DNA of 12,304 bases from CAZUPF01 sp964622035 (lineage in GTDB: Bacteria; Patescibacteriota; WWE3; JAUXAW01; JAYEID01), in NCBI GenBank assembly GCA_964622035.1, contig CAZUPF010000018.1:1-12304 (forward strand), in the 5' to 3' direction. This document shows, in pieces, positions 11,770 to 12,304 of this stretch. The position numbers were made by a program, and so were the translations under genes. Under the pieces are notes generated by a model. It made no database searches and had not been told where the DNA came from. It saw nothing but the letters and a program-made list of their open reading frames with translations. Within the stretch, counting starts at the first letter, position 1. Every line of letters begins with the position of its first letter.

Positions 11770-12304
11770 GCTGGTATTTTCCGATCCGCGTTCTTCTTAA
11801 CTCCACCGCCACCGCTGGAACTCCCAGTTTTTCTCCCAGGTCAACGGCTAGCTGGCGCATGTAAGTACCAGAGGAGCAGACAACGCGGATTTTGGTGCGG
11901 GGGTAATCGCCGGTGGTGTTGAATTCTAATAGTGCAATTTCCTTTATTTCTACTACTCTTTTTGGCAGCGCGACTTTCTCTCCGCGGCGGGCGTATTTAT
12001 AAAGGGGTTGGCCCTTGTACTTGACCGCGCTGTAGGCGGGGACAGTTTGTTCGTATGACCCGCGGAAACTTTCCAGGGCCTGCCGGACCCGCTCTTCCGC
12101 GATCCCTGCTCGATCGATTTCCTCCGGGGAAAGTTGGGCGGTTGTTTTGCCCTCCGGATCGCCGGTGTCGGTCGCCCAACCGAATTCGACGACCAGCTCG
12201 TACTCTTTATCAAATATTTTAAATTCCTCGAACCGTTTGGTGGCCCCGCCGACTAAGAGGACCAGAACCCCAGTAGCGAAGGGATCCAGCGTTCCGGCAT
12301 GGCC
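11741..12304 (-). CDS. truB: tRNA pseudouridine-55 synthase TruB, 5' end cut by window; no PUA domain
   Basis: The frame is open from the window edge at 12304 to a TAG at 11741, giving 187 codons. The first visible residues are GHAGTLDPFATGVLVLL, the TruB catalytic block with its nucleophilic Asp. VPAYSAVKYKGQPLYKYARR and SSGTYMRQLAVDLGEKLG follow, ending in LRRTRIGKYQL. These motifs identify the enzyme that makes pseudouridine 55 in the T-loop of tRNAs. About 45 N-terminal residues lie outside the window. The protein ends nine residues after YQL, so it lacks the PUA domain seen at the C-terminus of longer TruBs such as the E. coli one. Its last 29 bases overlap the 3' end of the convergent secreted-protein gene. 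Confidence 0.93.
   Translation of the reverse strand, partial: GHAGTLDPFATGVLVLLVGGATKRFEEFKIFDKEYELVVEFGWATDTGDPEGKTTAQLSPEEIDRAGIAEERVRQALESFRGSYEQTVPAYSAVKYKGQPLYKYARRGEKVALPKRVVEIKEIALLEFNTTGDYPRTKIRVVCSSGTYMRQLAVDLGEKLGVPAVAVELRRTRIGKYQLTRKPVTAG

Noticed and set aside
1..12304. CRISPR arrays, insertion sequences, tRNA genes or prophage genes
   Set aside because: I saw no regularly spaced repeats, no transposase or integrase motifs, no terminal inverted repeats and no complete tRNA cloverleaf. The GGTTCGACC near 2265-2275 on the minus strand lacks a matching T-stem.

Overview
The window is bacterial, GC-moderate and densely packed. TGA, TAG and TAA all serve as ordinary stops. Several features suggest a streamlined lineage such as Candidate Phyla Radiation/Patescibacteria: a DUF5667-like anchored protein, a DUF458 RNase H-like protein, a MiaB with no TRAM domain, a TruB ending at its catalytic domain, and near-leaderless promoters. 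A deep Firmicutes/Chloroflexi-like lineage is the alternative. No marker in the window settles this, so it is inference.

Layout. Bases 1-2105 (+): end of a YmdB-type metallophosphoesterase, overlapped by an HU gene with a perfect Shine-Dalgarno, then miaB. Bases 2106-2756 carry no credible protein gene. Read on the minus strand, they form a self-contained unit: a TTGACA promoter, about 600 nt rich in hairpins, and a terminator abutting the miaB stop. I call this a probable large structured non-coding RNA that I cannot assign to a family. Bases 2757-3547 (-): two tandem, paralogous small membrane proteins with C-terminal CxxC...CxxC zinc-ribbon-like ends, followed by their own terminator. Bases 3626-6651 (+): a DUF5667-like protein, then DUF458 - miaA - AI-2E-type permease. 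Bases 6663-7026 (-): RNase P RNA with a textbook extended -10 promoter. Bases 7080-11769 (+): a small lipoprotein with its terminator, comM/yifB, and an 825-residue secreted protein. Bases 11741-12304 (-): the 3' part of truB, convergent with and overlapping the secreted protein gene.

How it fits together. Much of the window concerns RNA. MiaA and MiaB act in sequence on A37 of tRNA, TruB makes pseudouridine 55, RNase P matures tRNA 5' ends, YmdB-type enzymes are cyclic-nucleotide or RNA-turnover phosphodiesterases, and DUF458 is RNase H-like. HU and ComM act on DNA. The secreted protein, lipoprotein, permease and zinc-ribbon membrane proteins are envelope functions. The most unusual element is the roughly 605-nt RNA at about 2107-2711 and its neighbouring pair of membrane proteins.
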